Shown: positions 25,308 to 37,663 of the stretch, piece by piece
Layout: each line of letters opens with the position of its first letter
How positions within the stretch are numbered: the first letter of the stretch is position 1
Origin: Sambucus nigra
Lineage: Eukaryota; Streptophyta; Magnoliopsida; Dipsacales; Adoxaceae
Assembly (NCBI GenBank): GCA_949130495.1
Contig: OX422208.1
Span: 688,897,702 to 688,961,701, forward strand
DNA: 64,000 nucleotides
Direction of reading: 5' to 3'
Translations under genes and position numbers: made by a program
Notes under the pieces: generated by a model
What the model was told of the DNA's origin: nothing
The model's database searches: none
The model's input: the letters and a program-made list of their open reading frames with translations, nothing else

Positions 25308-28300
25308 CTAAAGCTCATCGTTTTGGTCATTTGTTAGCAAGGTCAACAAGTTGGTCCATCCCCACCTGTAACCTTTACGATGGCTCTGGGAAAGATGATC
25401 ATCAGCATGGCTAAGGGCCTCATTATAGCCTTCCATCCAGACCTCCCTAGGTTGTTTATGAAATTGAAATTTTAGCCTTTCAACCTGATGTTTAAGTTTC
25501 TTCAAGACATCACTATTCACTTTCAACTGGACATATTGATCAGTGATGTCTTGATCCTTAGCTTCCATCTAAATAAACAAGTCAGCAATGGCCTGACTCT
25601 TTGCTTTTAGCTGGGCAGCTTGGTCGGCTAGTGTTTTTCTAGTTCTTGCCTCATCTGCAGTTGGTCGTTTATTACTTTGTTGCCTGGAAGTTTACCCAGG
25701 TTTGGCTTTTTGCAGTGCTTCAAGTTCTTCTACTAATTTGGCATTCTCAGTTTCCAAGAAATAAGCACCCTCATCAGCACCACTAGCAGTTGATTTCTTG
25801 AGGTTGTCTAACTCATTCCTGAGATAATTATTTTCCTCCTCAAGCATTTTGTCTACTTATTGAGCTTCATCCACTTCTCGGCTTAACGAGAACTCTTTCC
25901 TTCTGTACATGGAGGCATACTCTTCAAGTTTCTTCTCAAATCCCTATACTTCACTCAATGCTTTATATTTGGCTTCATAGTCAGCATAAAGCGAAGCTAA
26001 AGAAAACTTGTGGTCTTCTTGCAAATCTTCAATCATCTCATAATGTGCAACATTATTTGCCACTACCCTATCCAGTAAGCAATGGATATGAATGCATGAT
26101 TCCTTATCTTGGTCAGACACATCAGGACCAATCAAGCCAACTAAGTATTCTTCGGATAAAGTAACATGATCAACTTTCAGAAGATTTCTGCTCCACCTGA
26201 GTAGGTCGTATTCAGCAAAAACTATGGCCTTTTTCCTAGCACCAAACAGAAAATTACAAATGTAAGAACACAAGTGTGATTACTAAGAAAATATAAGACA
26301 AGATGTGTGACTTAATGAAGATAAATCAACAAAGGAAGAAGGCATAAGTATGGTAAATTCAACACATTCAGCGAAAAGGAAATGAATTGATTAATAAACT
26401 AAACAGTGTTACATAATAACTATCCTATTACAAGGCAAAAGAACAAAAGGAAAAATAAAAGAGCTAAACCTTCTCCTTATCCTGAACATTAATCCTAGAA
26501 GGCAGCTCGACAGAATGGATGGCTTCATCAATTGGCTTTAAGGAAGACTCAGTGGGCTGAATAGAAGATTCTTTAGTCCCTTTCTCATTATCAAATTCTT
26601 CCTCCAAGTTTGGAGGAGAGCCTAGATCATGCCTCTGAAACAGCTTGGAGTCTTTAATGGTGCTGACCTCCTTGAGGGCCTCCAACCATCCATCCTTGAA
26701 TGAATTTCTCCTGACATACTCAATTTATAATGAGGCAGCCAGAAATGCCTTGTCCCAATCTTTTATTTTCATATTCTTTACCTTCTCTACAACCAGGTCA
26801 GCAGTCAGACCAAATGTCTTCTCCTCGATAAACTTAAAAAGGCTTAATTTGCCAATAATTTCTCCTCGGCCACCTTAGCCCTGTCATTAGCAGCTATCAG
26901 ACTGGTCTCAATAATTGTCAGTTTCCCCTCAACAGTAGTGGCTCGATCATTAGCCATATGTAAGTCTCCTTCCCAAAATTTCTGCTTAGACTCCAATGCT
27001 TGTTTATAAGTCTCCAAAGACTACCTTAAACCTTCAAAGGCTTCTTCTACATCTCCTACCGAGGAATGCAGTTGATCGTCCTTCTCCATCAACTTCTTGA
27101 AGTTCACCAAGAACTGTACAAAGGAAAAATATCATATTACAAGGAGAAAAAAAAGACAGTAAAGACAAGTAACAAAGAGTTACCAAAGCCAAACTTTGGC
27201 AAGCATTTTTTGCTAATTTTAATCGTGGCAACAAAGCAACAATTGCTCTATCTGCAGAGCGAGTACCAGTTTTATCAATTTCCTAAAGATGCCAGGATTA
27301 ATAATTACAGAGGATGTCCCTGCAATAGCCATATCCTCTTGAATTTTATCAAAAAACTCTTGGTCGGCAGCACTCCACTCAACTTACTTCTCAGAAAGAC
27401 CTTTTCTTAACCTCTTGAATTGAGGTGCAACAGTATCAATTTCCTCATTACTGATTACATGATGAACTTTTTTAGCAGCTTTGGATGTTTTCTCTATCAC
27501 AACAGACTTCTTGGCATCATCAACCTTGAGAGTTTTCTCAGCAGTCCTCTTGGCAGTGGGAGACAAAGCTCCAGTCATCAAGTCAGGAATTTTCCTTTTG
27601 CCCATAACAACAGGTGGGAAGTTAGGAATATTAGAAATATTTAAATATTTGAAAGAGGATGAGGTAACAAAATCCTTCTCTACTCATATAGACTCCTCAA
27701 TCGAAGAAGTGGGAATTAGTTCCCCTTCTAGATTAATGGGAGATAAAGTTGGAGCAGTGGTGGGCCTATCAACAAAGTAGGTAATCAAGCTCCTATATTT
27801 CAATAAGTAAGAGGTTGATCACGGGTGTTCCTCGCTAATCCTCTAATGTATGCTCCACAAGAATTTCAACTCTCGAAGATTTACATCCTCTTCTTTAGGA
27901 AAATTTTTCTTACTCTCAACTGTGAAAAACATGACAAGAAGCATTAGTCAATATATTATCAAAAAGTTGGTTAGAAAACAATAGAAAGGTACAGTAATCA
28001 AAATCAACAATCTATGCCATGTCCTACTTAAGGGCATCTGGGCCCATCATACACTTCTCCTCTTTGAAAAAGAGCATTTGCCAATTCTTTGCAATTACCC
28101 CATAATCAAAATAGTCTTTGTTGGATTCAGGAAAATTGATGACTAAGGCTGTATTGGAAAACCTAGTTTTCATATAATAGGTAATGTCTCTAGTAACCCA
28201 TTTGTAACAAACCATCAACTCGGGGATGCCAATATGGATTCCATGTATTTAGTTAAGCCTATGTATCCCATTCACTACTTTCCAAGTATTGGGGGTAACT

Positions 28301-28521
28301 CTAGCAGGGACGACATCAAAATATTGACAAAACTCTATATAGAAACAATTGGAGGGAAAACTAAAACCACACTCAGCTATGAACAATGAGTGAATCTAAT
28401 GACCCTTAGGTAGTTATAACACCTCAACTGGTGGTACAGGCATTTCTAACTCTACCCGATCAGGGATGTTCCTTTCCCGCCTAAGTTCGTCTAGAGAATC
28501 TCTATGAACTATGTAAACCAT
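25308..28521 (-). pseudogene. antisense extra ORF of the Tat element, broken
   Basis: A minus-strand coding region of about 3.2 kb lies between pol and the 3' LTR. It opens at ATG 28521 (MVYIVHRDSLDELRRERNIP), and after a few stops contains ECGFSFPSNCFY...FDVVPARVTPNTWKVVNG (about 28395-28285), a pattern I recognise from the putative gypsy-type transposon domain (PF04195, Transposase_28). Downstream segments (28218-28024, 27605-27384, 26685-26464, 26273-25944, 25568-25308) are lysine/glutamate-rich and coiled-coil-like, ending ...TNDQNDEL before a stop at 25308. Antisense extra ORFs between integrase and the LTR are known for Tat-lineage elements; their function is unknown. At least three frame changes and several stops are present. 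Confidence 0.7.
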
Positions 28522-28940
28522 GATTATATCAAAGAAAGAAATCAAAAAGAAAGGGAAGAAGAAAGCTTACAGAGAAAATGGTGGCAGAAGCAAGGGTAGG
28601 ACGCAAAGAAAATCTCAAAGACAAAAAGCTTAGAGAATAAAGAGATTTTGAAAGCTTGAAATTTACGGTGCCAAAAAGCGATAAAACTTTCGTCTCTTAT
28701 ATCTAACCTAAAGAACCGTGCAGGAAATGATTACTTGTATAGACGATTAACGTTCTGACGGTTGCACAACTTTAAAAGCGTGAAAATACCAATATACCCT
28801 TTGGCGGTACGTTAACTTTCAAATTATTCACAAAATTGCCACAACATAATCAAGGCATGGAAAATTTTCACAAGTCGGCTTACACCGACCAACTTTGAAG
28901 AAAACATACTCCGTCCTTTCAATAAAAACATCAAGAATGA
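28522..28940 (-). promoter_or_regulatory. possible promoter and leader of the antisense ORF
   Basis: On the minus strand GATATAAGAGACGAAAG (around 28705-28690) is a TATA-like site about 180 bp upstream of the antisense ATG. No sense ORF is present. This is an inference from position. Confidence 0.3.
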
Positions 28941-28955
28941 AGTATTGGGGGATTC
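28941..28955 (+). other. polypurine tract of the Tat element
   Basis: AGTATTGGGGGATTC immediately before the 3' LTR start. Confidence 0.65.
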
Positions 28956-29494
28956 TATTGATACTAAAAATTATCCATCTAAATGGACCAATCGAAAATG
29001 GACACTTATCTCCTTACGTGGCAATGATCCTAGTTAGTGGACACTTAATTAGCCCCGATGATAGTTGCTCAGAAGGCAGGCCGACCAACACAAAGAATGC
29101 AGATCATCAAAGTAGATAAATAGTCACCACTTGGGGAAATAACCAAGGGTCCTCCCATATGTGGTCTAGACTATCAACCATCACATTCATTATGTATGGG
29201 TGTAAATGCTTGAATATATAAAGGCATTCCAACCCTTGATCTCAGGGTCACTATAAAAATATTGTATTCCTTTCATAAAAGGCAAAATAGAACGGATTCT
29301 AAGTTATTCTTCTTGTAGCAGGAGTACCTAGCTTTTCGTAATCACTCAAATCAATACAATAATTGTGGACGTAGGCTTTTCTTCATAATCGAACCACTTT
29401 AAAAACTCTTTGTCTCTTATGTAATTTTTTGATTGCAAACTACATTTTATCCGTGATTAGAAAATTGGATCTAGTCCATTTTTTTACATCAACA
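28956..29494 (+). repeat. 3' LTR of the Tat element
   Basis: Homologous to 17907-18436, starting TATTGAT (one G to A change from TGTTGAT) and ending ATCAACA. It holds the conserved TATATAAA at 29215-29222. Confidence 0.9.
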
Positions 29495-29499
29495 ATGAT

Positions 29500-30706
29500 G
29501 AAAACATTACTTGTGAATATTCTCATTAAAGTCCTACTAAAATTTACTAGTGAATCATGACTTTTAGTATACAACCCCAACACCTTAGTGAGTACAAATT
29601 TTTCTAATTCATAACCAATTTAAAATGATCCGGACACAAGGTTTTTGAGAATTTTAGGCACATATAGTACATCTAAAAGTAAGAGTTTTCCCTGAAGTGA
29701 ATTTTAGAATGGTCTTTCCTCGTCCTTCGATTATTGAACTATAAGAGTTTCCTATAAATGGTTGTTCTCCTTTATCAAGTTTTTCGTGCATGTGAATGCA
29801 CATTTTTCATAATAGATGTGGCGTGTCACTCTAGTGTTGGCCCACTAATAATTTCAATTCTCAATCATGTTGATTTTATAGACAATGGTGGAAAGATATT
29901 CCATTTTAGAAACCATTTATGAAATATTTTCTTGATCAAACTTACATTAGGAAGGTTTTCCTTTGTATTTATGGAATTCTTGCACACAGTGACCTATTTC
30001 CTTAATTCAACCTTGATTTTCTTAAAATATTTACACTTTGGTCCATTGGGGTTAAATCTTCCTTTATTCATTTTACAGGAGTTGTATCATTTCGGCTTTG
30101 ATTCATTTTTCTCCACAACATCAGCATTTGCCACCATATAATTTCCACTTCCTTTTTGCTCACTATGTTTGTTGTCTTCTTATATTCTCAATCGAAATAT
30201 TAAGTCCTCCAATTTCATTTTTTTTATGTTTTTAATTATTTACACTACTTGAAATGACTTTCTTAAAGATATGCCTTTGGGATGAATTTCATAAAGAATT
30301 ATTTTAGAATTTTTGGACTTAACTAAGAACTGTCGTATAGAATCCACCATTATGAAATCTAAAAACCTACCAATGACAAATTTTTTAAGTCAGGCGCCTT
30401 CAATTTAGTATTTTTATTAAGGCTTTCCCAGAGTTCATTTGTTGTTTGGATTGATTTATGCACATTACATTGAGTATTGTCCAATACGTTGAGAATATAA
30501 TTTCAACATGGAAAGTCAGAATATTTCCATGCATCAATTGTAGTGTCAGCATCATCTTTTAATTGGGGGACTTTTTCACTTAAGTACTTTATCAAATTTA
30601 ATGTTGTTAAATAGAACAAAATTTTCTCTTGGCAACGTTTGAAATTTGTTCCACCAAACCTCTTTGCATTCTCCTAGTGGTTTGTAGGAGGATTAATATT
30701 TTCCAT
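29500..30706 (-). pseudogene. gag: copia gag and protease start, minus strand
   Basis: Reading the minus strand from ATG 30706: MENINPPTNH, a stop, then FGGTNFKR and LFYLTTLNLIKYLSEKVPQL, the N-terminus of a Ty1/copia gag (UBN2-type). DAWKYSDF and ELWESLNKN follow. MKLEDLIFRLRI (about 30220-30190) is the conserved late-gag helix, followed by a decayed zinc-knuckle region. The protease segment near 29830 reads WANTRVTRHI where active copies have an Asp-Thr/Ser-Gly triad, and KTLTLDVLYVPKILKNLVSG-like wording is visible near 29690-29640 with a stop and shifts. The coding trace runs up to the edge of the Tat element, but I could not find its continuation at 17901. Confidence 0.75.
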
Positions 30707-30950
30707 GAATTTAATTCGCATAATTGAATAACTCCCTTAAGTTTATTGGAATGTGTCAATAGATTTAATAACATAACTTATTTAAACTAATATATAAGTT
30801 GACAAAAAAATTGAACATTAATTTTATTATCAGCAATTGTATTACAAGTAGAGAATGGAACTGACTTATAAGTTGGAGTAACAATATATAAATGCATATT
30901 TTAATCAAAGTTATTGTTGGACAGTATATCCTTAAGGAAATTGCGTCCCT
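30707..30950 (-). other. leader of the minus-strand copia element
   Basis: Non-coding AT-rich sequence between the gag ATG and the primer-site-like stretch at 30951-30964. Confidence 0.4.
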
Positions 30951-32925
30951 GCTATGATACTCATGATCCTTTGAATGAATTCCTCCCAGGATACAAGGAT
31001 CACACAAACCAAAAGTCGTACTCTAATTTAGTTTACCAACGAATCAACATTTTTGTGATGAATCTCTCTTTTAATGTGGACTCAAATAGTGGTTAATGAA
31101 CAAACTACTTACTGGAATAATTTAATAATTGCAAAAGATTGAAATGCTAGTATGAAATGGAATTAATTGTAGAATAAAATGTGTTTATTTTAAATAGGTG
31201 CAAGTCTATTCATAATATTTAATGAACCAAAATACATAACCCTTAATATAAATAGCCGGACAAGAACAACTTCCAAGAAAGTTTAAAATAATTGTCTTAA
31301 AAATTCCACAAATGTGTTGGGTTTGAACAGCTTATTGGGTTAGAAATTAAAGTCCCAATCTAATTCTTAAAATTAATTACAACGGAGGTTTCGTGCGCTT
31401 GAAAACGAGATGGAAGAACGATACCCGAATTAAAATCTCTTCTCAGAAAGAGGCAAGGTTTTCCTTCAGATTAAATTGGGGTAATAAATACAAAGCCTAA
31501 GGTCTAGGTGACAAATTATTTACCAATTATATTACACCACTTTTATCTTCAATAATTAGGTGACTTAATTTAAGTGTGGAAAAGTAAATATCGTAATACC
31601 AATGCGTATGAGGAAACCCCACAACAAGAAAAAAATCTCAGGCCTACAAAAAGATAAATGAACTATGGTAGGACTTATAGAGGGGAACCACGTCTTACAA
31701 CCCTAATACATAACTTTTACCTAATATGCTACAAACGGTAAGGCGTCAACAGTTGGAGGATGTCTAACAACCTCCACTAATTTTGGTCATAACCAATGTA
31801 CTCTTCAAGCCAAAATAAACAAACTTCTTTTTGAAGTGGAAGAAAAAATTTTGTTACAAATCTTGGAACAAGGTTGAGAATCATCAAATGAGCGTAGTAT
31901 AACTTTCTAGGTATGTGAAGAATCGAAAGTGAGAGTATATATGAAAATATTAGCTTAAATAACAAATATCTTTTTGAATTAAGTAAAATATAAAAACAAC
32001 TCAAGAACAAATTAGGAAGAGATTTTGTCAAGGTTTAAGAATATTCTAAAGTAAATAAATTCACTTCAAAATATTTTTAAGATTCCACAATATTAAAACT
32101 AAAATATCCGAGGAATATACTAAAGAGAAAAACAATATTAAAACTTGAAAGAATGCAAGATTCAACACAAAATATGTTTTTATCTCAAAAAGATTTTGCT
32201 CTCCCAAAAATGATTCTTATGGCAAGAAAATATTTATCAAAATATTTTTTTCCCACAGATAAAATCACACCTCTTTTACACACTTCTTATAAATGAAGTT
32301 CCAACTAACATACATATGCCCTCAAGATTGCAAAACAAACTTAGTGGACAAGTAGGTAAGTTATCGACATACACATGAGTGACAAGATACAGAAGGCAAA
32401 ACGATATGGTAGATCTTAGTGATGTACGAATACTAAGGAATATGTGCACAATCTTTTACAAAAAAAAAATATACCTTTTTATGCCAGACTGACACTCTTC
32501 GCTGAAGATTTGCAACAGTGAAGATGTTTTTCGTTGTGAAAAACCTCCGACGAGGTCATAAGGCAAAACTGAAAAAACAATATTTACCCAAGTCGTGACC
32601 TGTGACAATTTATCACTGCAGTGGAGAACATTTTCATTGCAGATATGCACAGAGTAGCTATCAAAACATAATAGTTTTGACAAAAAGATCAAAAATCATT
32701 CAAAAAATCTATAAAAATGCAAACCATATTTTCCAAAAGTAGTAGTTTTGATGAATTTTATAGGATTGCTTAAAAAGGTAAGATATTTCAAACTATATCC
32801 ACACATACACACACATAAGGTATTTTATAAGATAAACTAGTATGATGAAATGTTCACGAGTCTATGTCCTTTTTCCTTCTTAAGAAAGGTATAAAAATAA
32901 TACATTTATTCAAGGATGTTTGCCT
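30951..32925 (-). repeat. probable primer site and 5' LTR of the minus-strand copia element
   Basis: On the minus strand GAGTATCATAGCAG (30964-30951) approximates the tRNA-Met primer site, and TTCCTCCCAGG and ATCCTTGTATCC wording to its right is typical of copia U5 ends. No partner LTR was found and the outer end is not defined; the block may include other relics. There is no gene in it. Confidence 0.35.
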
Positions 32926-33947
32926 TGAAAATGAGTGTGCGATATCGATTTAAATAAATTCACGAATTTTCAATTTAAACTTATATTTTTGGAGTCAATT
33001 TTAAACCAAATTAAATCATCCCCTAAACATGCAACTACGTATGTGTGTCAAACCATCACAGATATAATTGTTAACTCACAGATTTCAGGAAAAAAAACCA
33101 TTTGGGTAAAACCTTTATTTCACTATAATACTTATAATGATTATAATAAAATCCACAATGAGTTGACCACAGAAAATGCACATAGACAGAAACCTAGAGT
33201 CAATAAGAACCGCAATTCCAATTCATCCTAGGGATACACATGATCATTCCCTATTAATAAGCAGTCACGTCAGCCCATTACTCCCCTCAAGAGCACCTAG
33301 ATCAGCAGTTGAGATCTTCTCTACAAGAGAAACTTGACACAAGGTGTGTTCTTGGGTTCCAAAACAACTCACATAAACTATTGGAATGATTTGTGAATTG
33401 AAAATAAAGGATTAAAACCCTAAAAGAGAAGATAAACGTTTCTACAGTAGCGGGTTTTGTAAAACAGTAATCTCAGGTCTTCTGAACAAAAACGAAACTG
33501 GAAAAAACCATTTTATAGAAAATCTAAGGTGGCGTGTCGCTCGAACGAAAAAGCAATCTCATTCAAACGGGGACACACACCGCTCGAACGAGCTTCGTGC
33601 GAGACAGGATGTCGCTGAAACGAAAAATTAGAAAAATAATTTTATTTCTTTCACCAGTAAATGTTTCGCCTTAAAATTTTGAAAAATATTTTTCCATGAA
33701 AAATTTAAAAAGTCTGCTCCAAGACTTAGAAAATATTTGATAAAAAAATATCTCAACATTCTAAGTGAAATGCTAAGGAATTATAACACAACCTTTACCA
33801 AATTTATCTCGCAGAGGCTTGAATATTGAAGAACTTTGATATTCAAATCCGTCTTGATGCTTGAATGATCTTGAATATTCTTCGACGGTTGTAGCGGTGT
33901 AAAACATACTCAATTGATAACGGACAATGTAAAATAATGTCCTTACA
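32926..33947 (-). repeat. left LTR (3' LTR on the minus strand), family 1
   Basis: Plus-strand ends are TGAAAATGAG ... CCTTACA. It contains CGCTCGAACGA-type motifs at 33536-33625. Compared with the other LTR it lacks about 125 bp at the U3 end. Confidence 0.8.
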
Positions 33948-35437
33948 AATCTCCCCCTATGTCTATGCCGTTACAAAATAAAAACATTTGAATTATCAAA
34001 TCACAAAGACTATACAAATCTAATACCCTCCCATGAACGTAAAACTGAAAAGGTATCAAAAATGCATGTATCAAACTTTCTTCAAAAATCTTCAACATCA
34101 AATTTTCAAATCTTTAAGCTTTTCTCATCAGGGTGTTCAAAATAACGATCTTCAATTTTGTACCTACACACATGAGACAAAGCAAATACCTTCGTGGCGC
34201 ATCGAGTTTCAAATGATATATGTATAAATCAATCAATAATCAAATCTCCCCTATAATGCAAAAACTCCCCCATAATTCATTCTCCTCGCTTTTATTTGAC
34301 TGAAATAGATAAGGAAACGAATAAACAAAATAAATATGGAGTTGTCACAACAAAAAAATGCATAACAAACATGAATCAAACTACACTCATGCAAAGGAGT
34401 AACCCAAAAGCTTCCACAAACTATTTTTGAATTTTCAATTTTTCATACAAAAAATGCAAAAGTAATTTTACAAAAATCACACACCATGAATTTACACTAA
34501 GACAACCAAAACATGGAAACGAAATGAATGGGTATGAACATAGTCGATAGGCAAATCAAAGCAATTAAATACAACATATGTGCACGATGAATATGTGTAT
34601 TCCTAACGAATAAATCTCAAAATCGTCCTTAGGTGTCGAAAGTGTTGAATTTAAATGACATCGACTCAATCCATCAACACATCAAAGTCAAGAATGATTC
34701 CCACACCACTAACGTCTAAAACTATGAATGCTTTTTCATGATGCTGTCAGGACATGCCAACCTATTTTTCATTTCTTTCCATCCAAACTCCCTCATAAAT
34801 AATTATGCATTGTATTTTTCTTTTGAGGTGGTCCTTTTTGGCATATTTATCTTTCTATGGCCTTTAAATTTTTTTGAGCTCTTTTAAAGGGTGGCTTTCA
34901 CGATGAGTTAATTTTGTACTCTTGCAGCCCTTCCCCGTGAATCACTCATTATATTTTATTATAATTAAATCCTCATGGTAAACGGTTTTTATATGCACTA
35001 CTTTCATTGTCAAGTTTTATCGCATATGGTTCGTTTTAAAGACATAATTAAGATGACAACACTCCGACCAATATGTGATAAACAAGTGCAATAATCAAAC
35101 AAATCCGTGCAAGTATACATTAAAGGAAATATTGAGTCACACATGTAGGTAGTAACAACTAATCACATCTCAATGATTGCAAACATTGGAAAGTGCATAA
35201 ATGGAATGATGACGCATATCAAAACACTATCAATCAGTCACATGGATACGGAATGAAACTGTGACTCGGTCATCCTAAATGTCCATTCATATACGGTGTA
35301 AAACAAACCACAAAAATCTTTTTGTCTTTTTCAAAAATTTTATCAAAATAAAATCTTTTTGTATTTTTCCAAAAGATTTATCAAAAACAAAAATCTAATA
35401 CAAAAAGTACACAAGCCATAACATTAGCAAGAATATA
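33948..35437 (-). other. non-coding interior, family 1
   Basis: AT-rich sequence between the PPT and the coding ORF with no open frame of note and no pol motif. The equivalent part of the element at 48934-53929 is laid out the same way. Confidence 0.6.
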
Positions 35438-36338
35438 TCATGTAACACAACTAGTGTATGACAGACAAACAAATAGACACAATAATCTGTATGATATAAC
35501 AAGAGAAGAATCATGTGCAAGTAAATGAGAATCAACTAGTCTAACATCTAGTACCTCTAAAAGTGATTTCCTAACCCAAATATGTGTGCAACAATACATG
35601 GGAGTTTTGGAAACCAAGGGAACACTAGACTTAAACTTCCTAGGACCTTTTCGAAGATCAGAACAAAAATGCCTGAGGTGACCTTTCCTACCATAAAATG
35701 AACATGTGTAAACGGGTGGGACGACACCTATGGGTTGACCTTTTCTAAAGTCCTGTGGATAGGTTGAACCTCTAAAACAAATAATGGTCTTGGCTTTAAC
35801 ACTCGAAATATGAGAACACGACAAGCCACTACCATTGCTACCAACACTACTCGAGTCTGTCAAATCATTTTTTATCTCCAAAAATTTTTACTTAAGCAAA
35901 GAATTAGACTCTTCCAATTTTAGGGACTCCTTATCTAAATTTTTAATTACTCCTCCAAGGTGATTACGTTTTTTTTAAAGTACGCACACTTATCCCTAAG
36001 AGTCTCTTCAAGTGCCACAAACTCATCGAGTAAAATATTTTTATCTCCTTTGGCACAAACACAAATCCTAGAATTTTTAAATCCCTCCAATTCTTTTTCT
36101 AATACTAGGACTCTTTCATCACTTTCCTTTTTGGACAATTTTAAATCATTAAATTCATGGTCCAAAGAAACAAATTTCTCATGATAAAAATTTCTTTGAT
36201 TTTGAACCGTTTGCAAAAGATCCATCGTGTTTTTAAAACGAGAATTTTTTTTTCCAAAACTTTAATTCTTTTAGCAAACGTCAAATTCAAAATATTCAAA
36301 TCATCAACATTCCTGCACGTGTCATCAAAGAAGGGCAT
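35438..36338 (-). pseudogene. capsid-less coiled-coil and CCHC ORF, family 1
   Basis: About 300 codons on the minus strand, opening MPFFDDTCRNVDDLNILN about 125 bp after the primer site. The first part is a coiled coil (RIKVLEKK, then SDERVLVLEKELEGF, about 36290-36070), followed by NLDKESLKLEESNS-like residues and a serine-rich stretch. A zinc knuckle CSFYGRKGHLRHFC sits near 35708-35667, with the second cysteine changed to tyrosine. After it SLLEVLDVRLVDSHLLAHDS (about 35560-35500) matches the same place in the family 2 ORF. There is no UBN2 capsid domain upstream. At least two frameshifts break it. It corresponds to the part of a Sirevirus gag between its first and second zinc knuckles, so it may bind element RNA. 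Function is inferred. Confidence 0.65.
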
Positions 36339-36461
36339 CGGATTACATAAGTGCTCTATCGAAAAAATTGCAAAATTTTAAAAATATGATTTTTTTCAAA
36401 AAAAAATCAATATCACTCAATTTTGCGAAAAAAGGAATACTCCGTAAATTTGAGTAACCTT

Positions 36462-36472
36462 CTCTGATACCA
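36462..36472 (-). other. tRNA-Met primer binding site, family 1
   Basis: CTCTGATACCA on the plus strand, TGGTATCAGAG on the minus strand, three bases inside the LTR edge. Confidence 0.8.
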
Positions 36473-36475
36473 ATT

Positions 36476-36586
36476 TGAAAATGAGCGTGCGACATCGATT
36501 TAAATAAATTCACAAATTCTCAATTTAAACTTATTTAACTGGAGTCAATTTTAAACCAAATTAAATCAACCCCTAAACATGCAACT

Positions 36587-36619
<33 letters not shown>

Positions 36620-37663
36620 AAACCATCACAAATAAAATTGCTAACTCGCATATTTCAGGAAAAAAACCTTTTGGGTAAAACCTTTATTTCACTATAATAC
36701 TTACAATGATTGCAATGAAATTCGCAATGAGTTAACCACAAAAAACTCACATAGATCGCAACCTAGAGTCAGCAAGAACCACATCTCCAATTCAGCCCAG
36801 GAATACCCACGAGCAATCCCAATTAACACACAGTCACTTTAGCCCAGTACTCCCCTCAAGAGCACCTATATCAGCAGTAGAGATCTTCTCTACCAGAGAA
36901 CCTTGACAGACGTTGTGTTCTTGGGTTCCAAAATAACTCATATAAACTATTGGGATGATTTGTGAATTGAAAACAAAGGATTAAAACCCTAAAAGATTAC
37001 ACAAACGATTCTGCAATAGTAGGTTTCATAAAATAGTAATCTCAGGTCTTCTGAACAAAAATGAAATTGGAAAAACCATTTTATAGAAAATCTAAGGTGA
37101 CGCGTCGCTCGAACGAAAAAGCAATCTCGCTCGAATGGGGACACGCGTCGCTCGAACGAGCTTCACGCGAGACAAGATGTCAGTCAAACGAGCATCTATG
37201 TTGCTCAAACGAAAAATTAAAAAAATAATTTTTATTTCTTTCGCCAGTAAATGTTCCGCCTTAAAATTTCAAAAAATATTTTTTGACAAAAAACTTCAAA
37301 AGTCCGCTCCAACACTTAGAAAATATTGGATAAAAAAATATCCCAACATTCTAAGTGAAATGCTAAGGAATTAAAACGCAACCTTTACCAAATTTATCTC
37401 GCGAAGGCTTGAATATTGAATAACTTTGATATTCGGATCCGTCTTGATTCTTGAGTGATCTTGAATATTCTTTGAAGGTTGTAGTTGTATATGACATACT
37501 CAATTGATAACGGACAATGTAAAATAATGTCTTTATATGCTTTAATGATATGTATGAAGCTTTGATGGAACATCCTTGAGGATAAGACTCAGAGTATATT
37601 TGGTCAAAGGAATAAGACAATCTAGTCCTATAAGGGCACATGAGTATAATGAATACTCCTACA
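36476..37663 (-). repeat. right LTR (5' LTR on the minus strand), family 1
   Basis: TGAAAATGAG ... CTCCTACA. It is homologous to 32926-33947 up to about 37530, then has an extra 125 bp. It holds a (GT)n tract at about 36591-36618 and CGCTCGAACGA motifs at 37100-37215. PBS lies on one side and a PPT-like stretch on the other. Confidence 0.8.

Larger units (their letters stand above)
17907..29494 (+). mobile_element. complete Tat-lineage Ty3/gypsy retrotransposon (11.6 kb)
   Basis: Two LTRs of 530 and 539 bp begin TGTTGAT (TATTGAT in the 3' copy) and end ATCAACA. Flanking 5-mers are ATGAC (17902-17906) and ATGAT (29495-29499), a target duplication with one C/T difference. Inside are a primer site, gag, protease, RT, RNase H, a second RNase H, integrase, a tandem-repeat-bearing 3' region, a long antisense ORF, a PPT and the 3' LTR. 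The extra RNase H between RT/RNase H and integrase is the hallmark of the Tat lineage (Retand/Ogre group). The LTRs differ by roughly a tenth by eye, so the insertion is old, and every gene is broken. Confidence 0.9.
32926..37663 (-). mobile_element. Sirevirus-like copia element lacking pol (family 1)
   Basis: Two direct repeats of 1022 and 1188 bp (32926-33947 and 36476-37663) flank a 2.5 kb internal region. On the minus strand the right LTR is followed by TGGTATCAGAG (36472-36462), a tRNA-Met primer site, and the left LTR is preceded by a purine tract (CTCCCCC on the plus strand, 33951-33957). The interior codes only for a coiled-coil plus CCHC ORF near the primer site; protease, integrase, RT and RNase H are absent. 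The right LTR is also followed on its outer side by a PPT-like stretch (37664-37671), so it seems to be shared with a second, truncated unit. Confidence 0.75.

Noticed and set aside
17863..29119. Similar short peptides (SGHLI-P-DSCS) encoded at 17863-18063 and 28895-29119
   Set aside because: Both lie in the two LTRs of one element, so similarity only reflects the LTR duplication.
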